52,251 nucleotides of DNA, from NCBI GenBank assembly GCA_900549345.1, contig UROC01000007.1:1-52251 (forward strand). The letters run 5' to 3'. The notes below the pieces were generated by a model, which was given only the letters and a program-made list of their open reading frames with translations, was not told where the DNA came from and ran no database searches. Below are positions 38,535 through 47,606 of this stretch, one piece after another. The stretch comes from an uncultured Collinsella sp. (lineage in GTDB: Bacteria; Actinomycetota; Coriobacteriia; Coriobacteriales; Coriobacteriaceae). Each line of letters begins with the position of its first letter. Position 1 is the stretch's first letter. The position numbers and the translations under genes are program-made.

Positions 38535-39218
38535 TTACGCCCTTGCTTGCTCAATCTGCCCGATGAGCCAATCGCACCAGGCATCCATGCCCTCGCCCTT
38601 GCGCGCGCTCACGGCAAACCGCGGCGCCTGCGGATTGAGGTCATCGAGTGTCTTAGTATACCTATACATGTCAAAATCGAAAGCCGGAGCCACGTCGACC
38701 TTGTTGAGCAGCTGCGCGCCGGCGTGTTGGAAGATGCCCGGGTACTTGATGGGCTTGTCGTCGCCCTCGGGCACCGAGAGGATCATGATGGACAGGTTCT
38801 CGCCCAGGTCAAAGTCGACTGGGCAGACCAGGTTACCCACGTTTTCGATAAAGATGACGTCGATGTTTTGAAGACCCACAGCCTGGTCGAAGGCGTCAAC
38901 GGCCTCCATGATCATGTTGCCCTCAAGGTGGCACAGGCCGCCCGTGTTGATCTGGATAGCGGGCATACCGGCTTCCTTCATGGTGATGGCGTCAACGTCC
39001 GAGGCGATATCGCCCTCGATGACGGCGCAGCGCAGGCCGGCTTTGTCGCACAGGCGCTCGTTGGTGCCCAGGATCGTGGTGGTCTTACCCGAGCCGGGGC
39101 TCGACAGCACATTGATCACATAGGTGTTTGTCTCTTTAAATCGCTGACGCAGCTGATCTGCCAGGCGCTCGTTGCGCGACAGGATCGGCGACGCGATATC
39201 AATCGTTTTCTCAGCCAT
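38535..39218 (-). CDS. hypB: HypB-like nickel insertion GTPase
   Basis: A 227-residue G protein that helps load nickel into [NiFe]-hydrogenase. The P-loop is SSPGSGKTT (39-47), followed by CAVIEGDIASDVDA, the metal-site region GGLCHLEGNMI (C and H typical of HypB) and a LLNKVDVAP motif for guanine. The N-terminus lacks the His-rich stretch of many HypB proteins. hypA follows 55 bp upstream on the same strand, so the pair is co-transcribed. No hydrogenase structural genes are in the window. Confidence 0.92.
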   Translation of the reverse strand: MAEKTIDIASPILSRNERLADQLRQRFKETNTYVINVLSSPGSGKTTTILGTNERLCDKAGLRCAVIEGDIASDVDAITMKEAGMPAIQINTGGLCHLEGNMIMEAVDAFDQAVGLQNIDVIFIENVGNLVCPVDFDLGENLSIMILSVPEGDDKPIKYPGIFQHAGAQLLNKVDVAPAFDFDMYRYTKTLDDLNPQAPRFAVSARKGEGMDAWCDWLIGQIEQARA

Positions 39219-39273
39219 ACTTAGCGCTCCTTACTTTGGCCCCTTTATACCCCATCACTAGATGGCTGGCGGG

Positions 39274-39630
39274 CTAATCGTCGGGGGTTTCGATTTCGAT
39301 ACTGGCGATGTCGAGCTCGCGGCCGTGCAGCAGGCGCACGTTGGCGCCGCCACACTGGGGGCAGCGACAATGGAAACGGTCGTGCTCAAAGACCTCGCCG
39401 CAGTCCAGGCACTCGCTTTGTGGATGGACCTCCTCCACGGCAAGCTCGCAGCCCTTCGTGAGCGGGTCCTCGTCGCGAAACGTCTCCCAGGCAAAGTCGA
39501 GCGCCTCGCGCACGACCTCGGTCATATCCCCGATACGCAGCGTTACCAAAACGGCGCGCGAGGCCCCCGCCCCACGCGCCGCGCGAATCACTGTATCGAG
39601 TATGCCGTTGACAATGCCAACCTCGTGCAT
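39274..39630 (-). CDS. hypA: HypA nickel metallochaperone
   Basis: A 118-residue HypA. The N-terminal MHEVGIVNGI carries the nickel-binding His2 and Glu3. The zinc site is C74/C77 (ECLDCGE) with C90/C93 (CRCPQCGG). It hands nickel to the HypB-assisted hydrogenase maturation machinery. The gene lies seven bp after tatC and 55 bp before hypB. Proximity to tat genes fits, since hydrogenases are often exported by Tat, but the target is not seen. Confidence 0.93.
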   Translation of the reverse strand: MHEVGIVNGILDTVIRAARGAGASRAVLVTLRIGDMTEVVREALDFAWETFRDEDPLTKGCELAVEEVHPQSECLDCGEVFEHDRFHCRCPQCGGANVRLLHGRELDIASIEIETPDD

Positions 39631-39636
39631 ACCGAT

Positions 39637-40428
39637 TTACTCCTCGTCGTCCTCGTCGTCCGAGAACAGGTCCAGACGGCTCACAAACAAGCCCTCCTTG
39701 CCCTCGCGCGCGGTAATGACCACACGGGCGATGGCGAGCGAAATCTCGTAGAGCGAGAGCAGGGCGCCATACATGAGACCCAGCGTAACGGGCGAGCCGT
39801 CGGGCGTGATCACAGCCGAACCCACGAGCAGGCCTACGTACACGTAGCGCCAGGCGCTGCGGAAGGCCGCGTAGGACACGATGTGGAAAACAGACAGGTA
39901 GAAGATGATGAGCGGCAGCTCAAACGCCACACCAAAGCCGATCATAAAGAGCAGCTCCATGTTGACGTAGTTCTCCAGGTCGGGCAGCGCCGTAGCGACG
40001 GCCGAGGTCTCGCCGATGAGCCACTCAAAGCCCGCCGGGATAATGATGAAGTAGCAGAAGATGGCACCCAGGAAGAACAGCACCGTCGAGGCGAGCACCG
40101 TGGGCACAACCCATTTGCGCTCGTTGGGGCGCAGTGCCGGCAGGAAAAATGCCAGGATCTGCCAGATGATCATGGGCGTGCACATGACCACGGCCATCTT
40201 GATGGCAAGCGAGAAGCGCAGGCCAAAGCCGCCGAGCGTGGTGGTGATGTAGAACTTCCCGTCCGGAACAAAGGAGCGGATAGGGTCTTCCAGAATGTCG
40301 AGCACCACGGGCGTGGCGAAATACAGCACGATAGCGGCGGCAAACACCGACACGACCACGATGGTCAGACGGCGACGGAGCTCTCCCAGGTGATCGAAGA
40401 GCGGCATGCGCGCAGGTCCGATAGGCAT
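39637..40428 (-). CDS. tatC: Sec-independent translocase subunit TatC
   Basis: A 263-residue six-helix membrane protein. It begins MPLFDHLGELRRRL, the TatC signature, and has the conserved FVPDGKFY loop and a GFGVAFELPLIIFYL helix, ending in an acidic tail. TatC recognises twin-arginine signals and forms the Tat receptor with TatA/B. Its ATG overlaps the tatA stop by one base (TAATG), so translation is coupled. hypA follows seven bp downstream. Confidence 0.94.
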   Translation of the reverse strand: MPIGPARMPLFDHLGELRRRLTIVVVSVFAAAIVLYFATPVVLDILEDPIRSFVPDGKFYITTTLGGFGLRFSLAIKMAVVMCTPMIIWQILAFFLPALRPNERKWVVPTVLASTVLFFLGAIFCYFIIIPAGFEWLIGETSAVATALPDLENYVNMELLFMIGFGVAFELPLIIFYLSVFHIVSYAAFRSAWRYVYVGLLVGSAVITPDGSPVTLGLMYGALLSLYEISLAIARVVITAREGKEGLFVSRLDLFSDDEDDEE

Positions 40429-40994
40429 TACTCATCGCCTCCCTTCGAGGCGTCGGCGGCAGCGGTGTCGTCCTCGGCCTCGAGCTCGCGAGCGAGCTGG
40501 TCGACGACGGCCTTGCGCTTGCGGGGACGACGGGCGTAGAGGTCAGCCGTCGTGGGCTCTGCCGGCTCGGGCTCGGGCTCTGCAGCAGGCTCGGGCTCGA
40601 CAGCAGCAGCAGGCTCTGTACCCTCGGCCTCATCAACAGCGCCTTCGCCCTCAGCAGCACCCTCGCTTGCGGCCTTCTCGGCAGCAAGACGGGCGCGACG
40701 CTCGGCAAAGGTCTCCTTCTTGGCGGGCGCTGCCGTCTCGGCGGCATCCTCGTCCGCATCGGAATCGTCGTCGGTCGCAGCAGTCTTCTTGGGCTTGACC
40801 GGGGCCGACGCGGCCTCGCTCACCGGATCGATAATCTCGGACTGAACAACGGCCGTCATCTTTTCCTGCGTCTCGCGGAACTGACGGATAGCACGGCCGA
40901 TCGTGCGGCCCATCTGCGGGAGCTTATCCGGGCCAAACAGCAAAAAGCCGAAGACCACGATGATCGCGAGCTCACCCTCTCCAATACCAAACAC
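40428..40994 (-). CDS. tatA: TatA/TatB-like subunit with long acidic tail
   Basis: A 188-residue Tat pore or adaptor subunit. The start is a GTG at 40994 after GGAGGT, giving MFGIGEGELAIIVVFGFLLF, one membrane helix, then the FGPDKLPQMGRTIGRAIRQF amphipathic helix. Residues 60-188 are an acidic Glu/Ala/Pro-rich tail of about 130 residues, much longer than TatA and more like TatB. It is the only TatA/B gene here. It is coupled to tatC. Confidence 0.9.
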   Translation of the reverse strand: MFGIGEGELAIIVVFGFLLFGPDKLPQMGRTIGRAIRQFRETQEKMTAVVQSEIIDPVSEAASAPVKPKKTAATDDDSDADEDAAETAAPAKKETFAERRARLAAEKAASEGAAEGEGAVDEAEGTEPAAAVEPEPAAEPEPEPAEPTTADLYARRPRKRKAVVDQLARELEAEDDTAAADASKGGDE

Positions 40995-41147
40995 ACATAC
41001 CTCCAAGGCTCGATGTGAGTCGAGCCCGCACCGCGCCATTCGGCCGGAACTCGTCTATTCATTCGATCAAGTATAGCGCCCGGACGCCAAAACGTCCGAG
41101 CGCATCACAAACATATGCCAAACGGCACGCCCTTTTGGGGGCAAAGA

Positions 41148-41462
41148 TTATGCAGCGGTGATCGAAATCTCCTGGTCGACGCCCAACAGCTGAACCACGC
41201 GCATCACCGGGGGCTGCACGTTGACGCAGCTAAAGCGCTTACCATGGTCGACCGCGTGGTGCGCGGCGCCCACGAGCACGCCAATGCCCGTCGAATCGAT
41301 GTAGCTCACCTGGGCAAAATCGAGCTCAACGGCCTCAGTGGGCTGCTCGAGCGCCAGGTCGATGGCATTGCGCAGGCTATCGGCGTTAGAGATATCAATC
41401 TCGCCGGTGACCTTAATGGTGTAGAGCTCTGGCGTGGGGTTGGTGGAAATACCCAAATCCAT
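41148..41462 (-). CDS. STAS domain anti-sigma factor antagonist
   Basis: A 104-residue SpoIIAA/RsbV-like protein. The conserved block VSYIDSTGIGVLVGA contains S57, the serine phosphorylated by an anti-sigma kinase in this family, and VTGEIDISNADSLRNAI forms the first strand-helix unit. No kinase or sigma gene is nearby, so the partner lies elsewhere. GGAG precedes the ATG at 41462. It probably stands alone between the tat genes and the aminotransferase gene. Confidence 0.9.
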   Translation of the reverse strand: MDLGISTNPTPELYTIKVTGEIDISNADSLRNAIDLALEQPTEAVELDFAQVSYIDSTGIGVLVGAAHHAVDHGKRFSCVNVQPPVMRVVQLLGVDQEISITAA

Positions 41463-41513
41463 GTATACGCTCCTTTACGTATCGAGAGTGCGGATAGTAC
41501 GGGAAGCCGCGCG

Positions 41514-42818
41514 TTAGGCGCGCTCGGCACGCGCAAGCTCGGCAGCGACAAGCTTAACGGCCAGCACCAGCACATCGAGCGCGGCCTCCAGGTCCTCGAC
41601 CGTGGGATAGCTCGGCGCGATGCGGATGTTGGTGTCGCGCGGGTCCTTGCCATAGGGCCAGGTAGCACCGGCCGGCGTGAGCTTAACGCCCAAGTCGGCG
41701 CAGAGCGCGGCGACCTTCTGGGCCGAGCCCTCGGGGCCATCGAAGCTCACAAAGTAGCCGCCGCGGGGATGCGTCCAGGTGGCACAGCCCGTGTCGCCCA
41801 AGCCCTCGGTGAGCTTGCGCTCGACGGCCTCAAAGCGCGGACGCAGGAACTCGGCATGCTTTTTCATGTGCTCCTTGACCGCCTCGATGGTGGGAAGGAA
41901 GCGCACGTGACGCAGCTGGTTGAGCTTGTCGGCGCTGATGAGGCCGGCCTTCAGGCACTTGGAGAACTCGGCGATGACCGCGGGGCTCGCACCGATAAAG
42001 CCGATGCCGGCGCCCGGGAAGGTGATCTTTGACGTCGAGGCGAATGCCACCACGCGATCCTCGGTGCCCGCCGCGCGAGCGAGGTCAAAGATGTTGGCGA
42101 GCTCGTCGGTCTCGTCGTACAGGTCGTGCACGCAGTAGGCGTTGTCCCAGAAGATGCGGAAATCGGGCGCAGCCGTGGGCATCTCGACCAGGCGGCGCAC
42201 AGTGTCCTCGCTAAAGGTGATGCCCGTGGGGTTGGAATACTTGGGCACGCACCAGATACCCTTGATGGAATCGTCGGCGGCAACCAGGCGCTCGATCTCG
42301 TCCATGTCGGGGCCGTTGTCGGTCATCGCGACGGGGACGTTCTCGATGCCCAAGTCGGCGGTGATGCCAAAGTGGCGATCGTAGCCGGGAACAGGGCACA
42401 GGAACTTGACCTTCTTGCCGTCGTGCGCGGCCTCGTAGGCGTCCCAGGGCTCGCTGCCGCACGAGCCACAGCGCCAGAACATGCCGGCAATGTCATGCTC
42501 GATCAAAAGGCTCGACGAACCCAGCACGAGCGTCTGCTCGGCGGGGCAGCCCAGGAACTCCCCCGCTAGCTTGCGTGCCGAGGGAATGCCCTCGAAGCAA
42601 CCGTAGTTGGAGCAGTCGACATTGCCGTCGTGCAGATCGGCATCGGCATTGAGGATATCGAGCATGGGGCGAGAAATGTCCACCTGGGAGGGCGACGGCT
42701 TGCCGCGGGCCATATCGAGCGCCAGGCCCTTGGCCTTGACCTCGGCGACCTCGGTTTTGAGCGCCTCGATGGCGGCATCGAGTTCGGTGGTTTCCATCTT
42801 CTGGTAGATCGTCTGCAT
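41514..42818 (-). CDS. Class I PLP-dependent aminotransferase (aspartate type Ic-like)
   Basis: A 434-residue aminotransferase. It has LDMARGKPSPSQVDISRPML (about 33-52), a mark of the Ic aspartate-aminotransferase branch, SNYGCFEGIPSARKL, VPKYSNPTGITFS, the IFWDNAYCVHDL strand with PLP-binding Asp and Tyr, and the PLP lysine in STSKITFPGAGIGF. The C-terminus includes TNIRIAPSYP with the substrate-binding Arg. It likely exchanges aspartate and 2-oxoglutarate amino groups. AAAGG precedes the ATG. It is monocistronic by position. Confidence 0.9.
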   Translation of the reverse strand: MQTIYQKMETTELDAAIEALKTEVAEVKAKGLALDMARGKPSPSQVDISRPMLDILNADADLHDGNVDCSNYGCFEGIPSARKLAGEFLGCPAEQTLVLGSSSLLIEHDIAGMFWRCGSCGSEPWDAYEAAHDGKKVKFLCPVPGYDRHFGITADLGIENVPVAMTDNGPDMDEIERLVAADDSIKGIWCVPKYSNPTGITFSEDTVRRLVEMPTAAPDFRIFWDNAYCVHDLYDETDELANIFDLARAAGTEDRVVAFASTSKITFPGAGIGFIGASPAVIAEFSKCLKAGLISADKLNQLRHVRFLPTIEAVKEHMKKHAEFLRPRFEAVERKLTEGLGDTGCATWTHPRGGYFVSFDGPEGSAQKVAALCADLGVKLTPAGATWPYGKDPRDTNIRIAPSYPTVEDLEAALDVLVLAVKLVAAELARAERA

Positions 42819-42968
42819 GGGGTGCGACCTTTCGCGAAGCGGTACGTTGCAGTTCGTCTAAGTATAGACCGCCATCGTCGCAACGTTATGAAGCCGTGAT
42901 AGATTAAGTTCATCGCAATCAATTACGAATCGCCGCGCATGCCGGCGTGGGGCGCCCAAGGAGGCACT

Positions 42969-43223
42969 ATGGAGTACGGATCGTTTCAGGCCGAGGAATT
43001 CGGCGACTTGCAGCGCCTGGTCGACGGACTGTTTTACGACCGCCACGCCATCGACCGCCTGGATCTGATCGTACAGGCCGAAATCTTGGACCTGGCGCCC
43101 GACCTCATGGAGATCGTGAACCTTTTGCCGCCTGGCTACTACGACCGCCAGTCACTTTGCGACCAGCTCAACTCCGCCTTGGCCGCCCACGGCTGGGGCG
43201 CCGTCTACGGAACGGTGGAATAA
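42969..43223 (+). CDS. Small conserved-looking hypothetical protein
   Basis: An 84-residue protein with AAGGAG before its ATG at 42969. It is helical and acidic (EEFGDLQRLVDGLFYDRHAI, LDLIVQAEILDLAPDLMEIV) with a conserved-looking PPGYYDRQSLCDQLNSAL and a closing HGWGAVYGTVE. No family is recognised. It diverges from the aminotransferase gene across 150 bp and stands alone. Codon use is normal for the chromosome, and the strong ribosome-binding site supports it being real. Confidence 0.75.
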   Translation: MEYGSFQAEEFGDLQRLVDGLFYDRHAIDRLDLIVQAEILDLAPDLMEIVNLLPPGYYDRQSLCDQLNSALAAHGWGAVYGTVE

Positions 43224-43281
43224 GCCTCGAGGCCGGCATTTGGCCCGCTTCCCGACCTTGGCGAGGCTTGTTTTAGGGCTT

Positions 43282-43511
43282 GTGGCCAAAAAAGGGCAAA
43301 TATGAGTACTGTTACCTTTTTAGTAGCAGCGATTTTTGGTCGAAATCGGCAAAACTCGACTTGAAACTTCCTAATCACCGTCAGCTAGCGCCAAATTGGA
43401 ATTCGATGGTCACTCATTAACGTACAGTTCTTATAACTTTGTTCATTATTTTCCGCACCTAAAATGATACGCCGTTTGTGACAGTACTCACAAACGGCGT
43501 TTTTTGACCAC
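43282..43511. mobile_element. MITE-like element, copy 2
   Basis: The left 48 bases (43282-43329) match the left end of the copy at 28768 in about 43 positions, including CAAATATGAGTACTGT. The right end, read inward, begins GTGGTCAAAAAACGCC and rejoins the consensus at TGAGTACTGTCAC. The interior is unrelated to copy 1 by eye. Its right end holds a perfect terminator hairpin. No transposase is present. Confidence 0.72.
43470..43506 (+). terminator. Strong terminator inside the MITE-like repeat
   Basis: CGCCGTTTGTGA (43470-43481) and TCACAAACGGCG (43488-43499) pair perfectly around CAGTAC, followed by six T. It would stop the 42969 transcript about 250 bases after its stop codon. The loop is part of the repeat's GAGTACTGTCAC word. 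Confidence 0.88.
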
Positions 43512-43595
43512 TGGCGTGTCTGGCAGGCGGCAAGCACCGCCCGAATCCGCATTTTGAACGCGCCCGAATCGGTTCTGGAGCCGGTTTTCGCGCTC

Positions 43596-44954
43596 TTACT
43601 CGTCTTTGGGCGAGGGATGCTTGCAGACCACGCTCATGTAGATCATGCCGAGCACGGCAGCGGTGACCGAACCGGCAAGAATGGCGGCCTTGGCAGCCAG
43701 AACCTCAAACTGGGCCGTCGGGAAGGCAAGGCCGCTGATGAGAATCGACATGGTAAAGCCGATACCGCCCAGAATGCCCACACCGGCAATCATGTGCCAG
43801 TTGACATTGCGCGGCAGCTCGCAGGCCCTAAGCTTAACCAGGGCAAACGTCATGCCAAAGATACCGATCGGCTTGCCCAGCAGCATGCCAAAGTACACGC
43901 CGAGCGTCACCGGGTCGGTGAGCAGCGTGCTCATGTCCACGCCCACTAGGCGAACCTGTGCGTTCACGAACGCAAAGATCGGCAGGATCACAAAGTTGAC
44001 CGGCGTGGAGATCAGACGCTCCATGCGGATGAGCGGCGGGGTCGCGCGGTGCATGACGCGCTCGACCTTGGTAGTCGAGACGGTAAAGTCATGCTGGCCC
44101 AGGATGTGTGCCTCGTCGTCGTAGCGGTCATCGAGCAGCGGCAGGCACTCGCCCAGCCAATCGGTGAGACTATCGAGCTTGACGCCGCACTTGGCCGGGA
44201 TGGTGAAGGCCAGGATGACGCCGGCAAGCGTGGCATGTACGCCGCTCTTGAACATGCAGAACCACAACAGCAGACCCAGTACCGAATACGGGGCAAGGCG
44301 GTAATGCTGCGTCTTGTTGAGCCACACGAGTGCGCAGGTCACAAGCGCGGCGGCGCCCAACCAAAACGGATTGGGGCTCTGACCGTAGAAGATGGCGATA
44401 GCGGCGATGGAGATGAGGTCGTCGGCGATGGCGAGCGTCGAGAAGAACACGCGCACGCCGTTGGGCACGCGATTGCCCAAAAGCGACAGCACGCCCAGCG
44501 CAAAGGCAATATCGGTTGCCATGGGGATGGCCCAACCGTTGCGGGCGCCGGCATGGTTAAAGATCAGGTAGATGCAGGCGGGAACGACGACGCCGCCCAC
44601 AGCTGCCAGCATGGGAAGCATGGCCTGACGCGGATTCTTGAGCTCGCCGACCGTCATCTCGTACTTAAGCTCAATGCCCACCAACAAAAAGAAAATCGCC
44701 ATGAGGAAGTCGTTGACGAAAAGCTCAACGGTGAGGCCAGCCGTCAAATGCCCCAGACCCACATACAGCGGGGTCTCCAAAAAGTGATGGATGGCCTCGT
44801 AGGCATCGGTATTGGCGCAGATAACGGCGGCGATGGCGGCGATGACCATGACGGCGGCGGAAATCGTGCCGTTCTCGGAGATGCGCTCCCAAATGTCGTG
44901 GCGCTCAAAACGCTTGCGCTCACGAACGTTGAACAGCTGCTCGGGTGCTGCCAT
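43596..44954 (-). CDS. nhaA: Na+/H+ antiporter NhaA
   Basis: A 452-residue NhaA with about twelve membrane helices. The transport aspartate pair sits in AIADDLISIAAIAIFYGQ, matching D163/D164 of E. coli NhaA. NHAGARNGWAIPMATDIAFA and GFTMSILISGLAF are further family blocks. A cytoplasmic loop of about 60 residues before the last helices (HILGQHDFTVSTTKVERVMH) is present. It exports sodium in exchange for protons. GGAG precedes the ATG at 44954. Monocistronic. Confidence 0.94.
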   Translation of the reverse strand: MAAPEQLFNVRERKRFERHDIWERISENGTISAAVMVIAAIAAVICANTDAYEAIHHFLETPLYVGLGHLTAGLTVELFVNDFLMAIFFLLVGIELKYEMTVGELKNPRQAMLPMLAAVGGVVVPACIYLIFNHAGARNGWAIPMATDIAFALGVLSLLGNRVPNGVRVFFSTLAIADDLISIAAIAIFYGQSPNPFWLGAAALVTCALVWLNKTQHYRLAPYSVLGLLLWFCMFKSGVHATLAGVILAFTIPAKCGVKLDSLTDWLGECLPLLDDRYDDEAHILGQHDFTVSTTKVERVMHRATPPLIRMERLISTPVNFVILPIFAFVNAQVRLVGVDMSTLLTDPVTLGVYFGMLLGKPIGIFGMTFALVKLRACELPRNVNWHMIAGVGILGGIGFTMSILISGLAFPTAQFEVLAAKAAILAGSVTAAVLGMIYMSVVCKHPSPKDE

Positions 44955-45160
44955 GGGCGGCTCCTTTCACGGGATGGCTCCCGTCTTAAAAAAGCACGGC
45001 CCGCCCAAGTGGCGGCGCCGCGCTCTAACGTATTACGCTTGCATCTAGCCTACCCTGCACGACAAGCACGCAGGCGTGGCCGAAAAGCGGAACCACAGGT
45101 TGAACATTATTTGCTCAACGGCGCGGGCACGCCTGTCCAAGAGACGACGCGGCGCCGTGC

Positions 45161-45202
45161 ACAAAAAACGACCGGAGCGCGGGGCGTCCGCGATCCGGTC
45201 GT
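45161..45202 (-). terminator. Terminator after ppaC
   Basis: ACGACCGGA (45168-45176) pairs with TCCGGTCGT (45194-45202), with inner GCG/CGC pairs. On the minus strand TTTTTTG follows. Confidence 0.88.
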
Positions 45203-45222
45203 CGGTGTTAGGTCAAAAGAAC

Positions 45223-46146
45223 CTAGCAGGCGGCCATGATGGGGGCAGCGACCTGCTTCTTACGGGAGAGGACGCCCGGCATCCAGACGCCGTCGTGCTC
45301 GTCGGCAATGCCCAAGCCCTTCTGAGCAGCCTCGGTCTCGCCCTCGAGCAGGACCTGCGAGCCCTCTTCCATGATGTCGGTGATGCACAGGACAATGCCG
45401 TCAGCACCCTTCTCGGCGGCGTAGGCGCGCATTGCCTCACGGATCTCGTCGATCATGCCGAGTGCGCGGGTCTTGTCGACGGTCTCGTACTGGCCGATGA
45501 GCAGCTTCTTGCCAGCGGGCTCGAACATCTTGATGTCATTGCCGACCATCTCGGCTGCGGTGAAGGAGCCGGACGGACGGGTGAGGAAGACCTCCATGCC
45601 AAACTTGACCGGGTCGACGCCCACCTGCTCGCCGAGCTTAGCAGCGACGGCGCGGTCGACATCGGTGGTGGTGGGGCTCTTGAGCATGAGCGTGTCGGTC
45701 ATCATGGCCGAGAGCAGCAGCTTGGCCTGAACGTCGGAAAGCTCAACGCCGAGCACGCCGGCGAGCTTGGTGACGATGGTGCAGCTGGAGCCCCAGGGCA
45801 GGCAGATGTAGTGCAGCGGACCGGCAGTCTCGAAGTCGCCGATGCGGTGATGGTCGACAACGCCAAAGACCGTGGCGTCCTTAAGGCCTGCGACGGACTG
45901 GGCGGACTCGTTGTGGTCGGTGAGGACGACGAGCTGACCGGCCTCGACGGACTCGATCACGCGGGGCTCGGCAATGCCGGCGTCGGCGAGCAGCTTGGCG
46001 GACTCGGCCGGAAGCTGGCCCAGGGCGCAGGCCTCGTAGGTGTTGCCGGCATACTCAACCTGGTTGAGCAGCTGGGACAGGACGACGGCGCTCATGATGG
46101 CGTCGTTATCGGGGTTCTGGTGACCAAAGACAAGAACGTTTGCCAT
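45223..46146 (-). CDS. ppaC: Manganese-dependent inorganic pyrophosphatase
   Basis: A 307-residue family II pyrophosphatase of the DHH superfamily, splitting pyrophosphate made in biosynthesis. Metal ligands lie in FGHQNPDNDAI (His9, Asp13, Asp15 type), VVLTDHNE and VVDHHRIGDF (DHH). The C-terminal DHHA2 domain includes the SRKK substrate motif near residue 296. Length is typical. GGAGGATATCC precedes the ATG. No CBS or DRTGG regulatory insert is present, so it is the simple form. Confidence 0.95.
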   Translation of the reverse strand: MANVLVFGHQNPDNDAIMSAVVLSQLLNQVEYAGNTYEACALGQLPAESAKLLADAGIAEPRVIESVEAGQLVVLTDHNESAQSVAGLKDATVFGVVDHHRIGDFETAGPLHYICLPWGSSCTIVTKLAGVLGVELSDVQAKLLLSAMMTDTLMLKSPTTTDVDRAVAAKLGEQVGVDPVKFGMEVFLTRPSGSFTAAEMVGNDIKMFEPAGKKLLIGQYETVDKTRALGMIDEIREAMRAYAAEKGADGIVLCITDIMEEGSQVLLEGETEAAQKGLGIADEHDGVWMPGVLSRKKQVAAPIMAAC

Positions 46147-46312
46147 GGATATCCTCCACTTGATATGTGTACTTGGACGTAGCTATGGTAGCACGCTGGC
46201 GGCGAACCCTTGGGCACGGAAGGGCCGCGGCACAATTTGGAGCAGGCGTTGGAGCAAAGTCTATCCCTTTCGCACCATGTTAGTGCAAAGTAACCTGGCC
46301 TCCTTGCACTAG

Positions 46313-47266
46313 CTATTTGCCGGCGGCGCGCAGGGCTACGTAGGCGGCACCGATGATGCCGGCGTCGTTGCCGAGCGAGGCGACCTTAATGGGCGTCTCG
46401 CGCGAGGCAGAAAGCGCGTACTGCTTAAAGTGCTCGCGGACCTTGTCGAGGTAGACATCGGCCGAGGCGGATGCGCCGCCGCCGATCAGGAACATCTCGG
46501 GGTCGACCACGTTGGCGATAAGCGCCAGAGCGCGACCGAGATAGTCGGCCATGGTATCGGCCGCGGCTAGCGCGAGCTTGTCACCCTCGCGACAGGCCTG
46601 GAACACGTCCTTGGAATCGGAGGGGCCGGTGAGCTCGATGGGGTCGACGCCAGCCTTCTCGCACTCGGCAAGATAGTTGCTCACCACGCCGGTAGCGCTG
46701 GAATACTGCTCCAGGTGGCCATGGCCGCCGCAGCCGCAGGTGCGCTCCTCAGCCGGGTTCAGGCACATGTGGCCAATCTCGCCGCCGGCACCCACAACGC
46801 CCGACACCACGTCGCCGTTAACGATAACGCCGCCGCCCACGCCGGTACCGATGGTGACCATCACGACGTTCTGCACGCCCTTGGCAGAGCCGAGCCAGGC
46901 CTCGCCCATGGCAGCGGCGTTGGCATCGTTCTCGTACTTAACGACCGCGTCGGGGCAGTGCTCCTGGATGGCGATCTTAAGCTCGGGCAGGTTAATGGCA
47001 ATGTTGGCCTTGACCTTGGCATCGCCCGACGCCGGGATAGGGCACGGAACAGCCAGGCCAATGCCCGCCACAAAGGCACGCGGAATCTGCGCCTTGGCAA
47101 CCACCTGGTCGATAGCCTCGGTCACCGCGGCAAAGCCCGCAGCGTCAACGATGGGAGGCGTAGGCACGCTGGCCTTGGCAAGCAGGTTACCGTCTTCGTC
47201 GAACAGGCCCTCCTTAACCGAAGTGCCGCCGACGTCAATGCCGATATAGTACTGCTTAGGTTCCAT
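46313..47266 (-). CDS. glkA: ROK family glucokinase
   Basis: A 317-residue ROK kinase. It starts YYIGIDVGGTSVKEGLFDED with the ATP phosphate-1 motif, has TIGTGVGGGVIVNG (about 135-148), the ROK zinc motif CGCGGHGHLEQYSS, and a C-terminal FLIGGGASASADVYL. Glucose is the usual substrate of this group; mannose or an amino sugar is possible. The ATG at 47266 follows AAAGGTGG, and a longer frame to 47332 lacks support. It diverges from the GntR gene at 47607 and lies near manA. Confidence 0.9.
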   Translation of the reverse strand: MEPKQYYIGIDVGGTSVKEGLFDEDGNLLAKASVPTPPIVDAAGFAAVTEAIDQVVAKAQIPRAFVAGIGLAVPCPIPASGDAKVKANIAINLPELKIAIQEHCPDAVVKYENDANAAAMGEAWLGSAKGVQNVVMVTIGTGVGGGVIVNGDVVSGVVGAGGEIGHMCLNPAEERTCGCGGHGHLEQYSSATGVVSNYLAECEKAGVDPIELTGPSDSKDVFQACREGDKLALAAADTMADYLGRALALIANVVDPEMFLIGGGASASADVYLDKVREHFKQYALSASRETPIKVASLGNDAGIIGAAYVALRAAGK

Positions 47267-47606
47267 GGGAGCCCACCTTTCTCGTTTAAACATTGCCTGT
47301 ATGGTACCGCTCCCAAGGCAAAAACCTACCAAAAAGGGACAGGTTTGTTTTGGCAGGTTTTATCTGGGGAAACGCAGCGCATGAGATTCAGTTCGTTAGA
47401 CGGCAACACGACTCGGCCCCGTCCCCAGACTAATCAATCTGCTCAATACGACAATATTCGATTGTATTTCGCTTTAAGGCGCTTTTATTTAATAAGAAAA
47501 GCGTTTTTAGATATTCTCTTTCTCGAACTTTTCAAAAACGCAATAGGGATGCTTAGGTGTTGACTATACTTTCTTTTATACTCAATCAAGCCGGAAAGGA
47601 GGTTCC
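47267..47606. other. Divergent promoter region of glkA and gntR
   Basis: An unusually AT-rich 340 bp. Near glkA is the run GGGACAGGTTTGTTTTGGCA, which looks like part of a dispersed repeat. CGCTTTT/AAAAGCG (47480-47503) followed by TTTTT is a weak plus-strand hairpin. TATACT occurs twice 12 bp apart (47565, 47577), possibly -10 boxes or regulator half sites. I see no gene. Confidence 0.5.

Larger units (their letters stand above)
43224..43595. other. Gene-free region holding the second MITE-like repeat
   Basis: Between two convergent genes. Apart from the repeat at 43282-43511, with a terminator in its right end, only GC-rich spacer before the nhaA stop codon is seen. Confidence 0.65.

Noticed and set aside
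47560..47582. TTGACT plus TATACT as a sigma-70 promoter for the GntR gene
   Set aside because: The spacing is 11 bases or overlapping, not 16-18, so a standard promoter is not supported.
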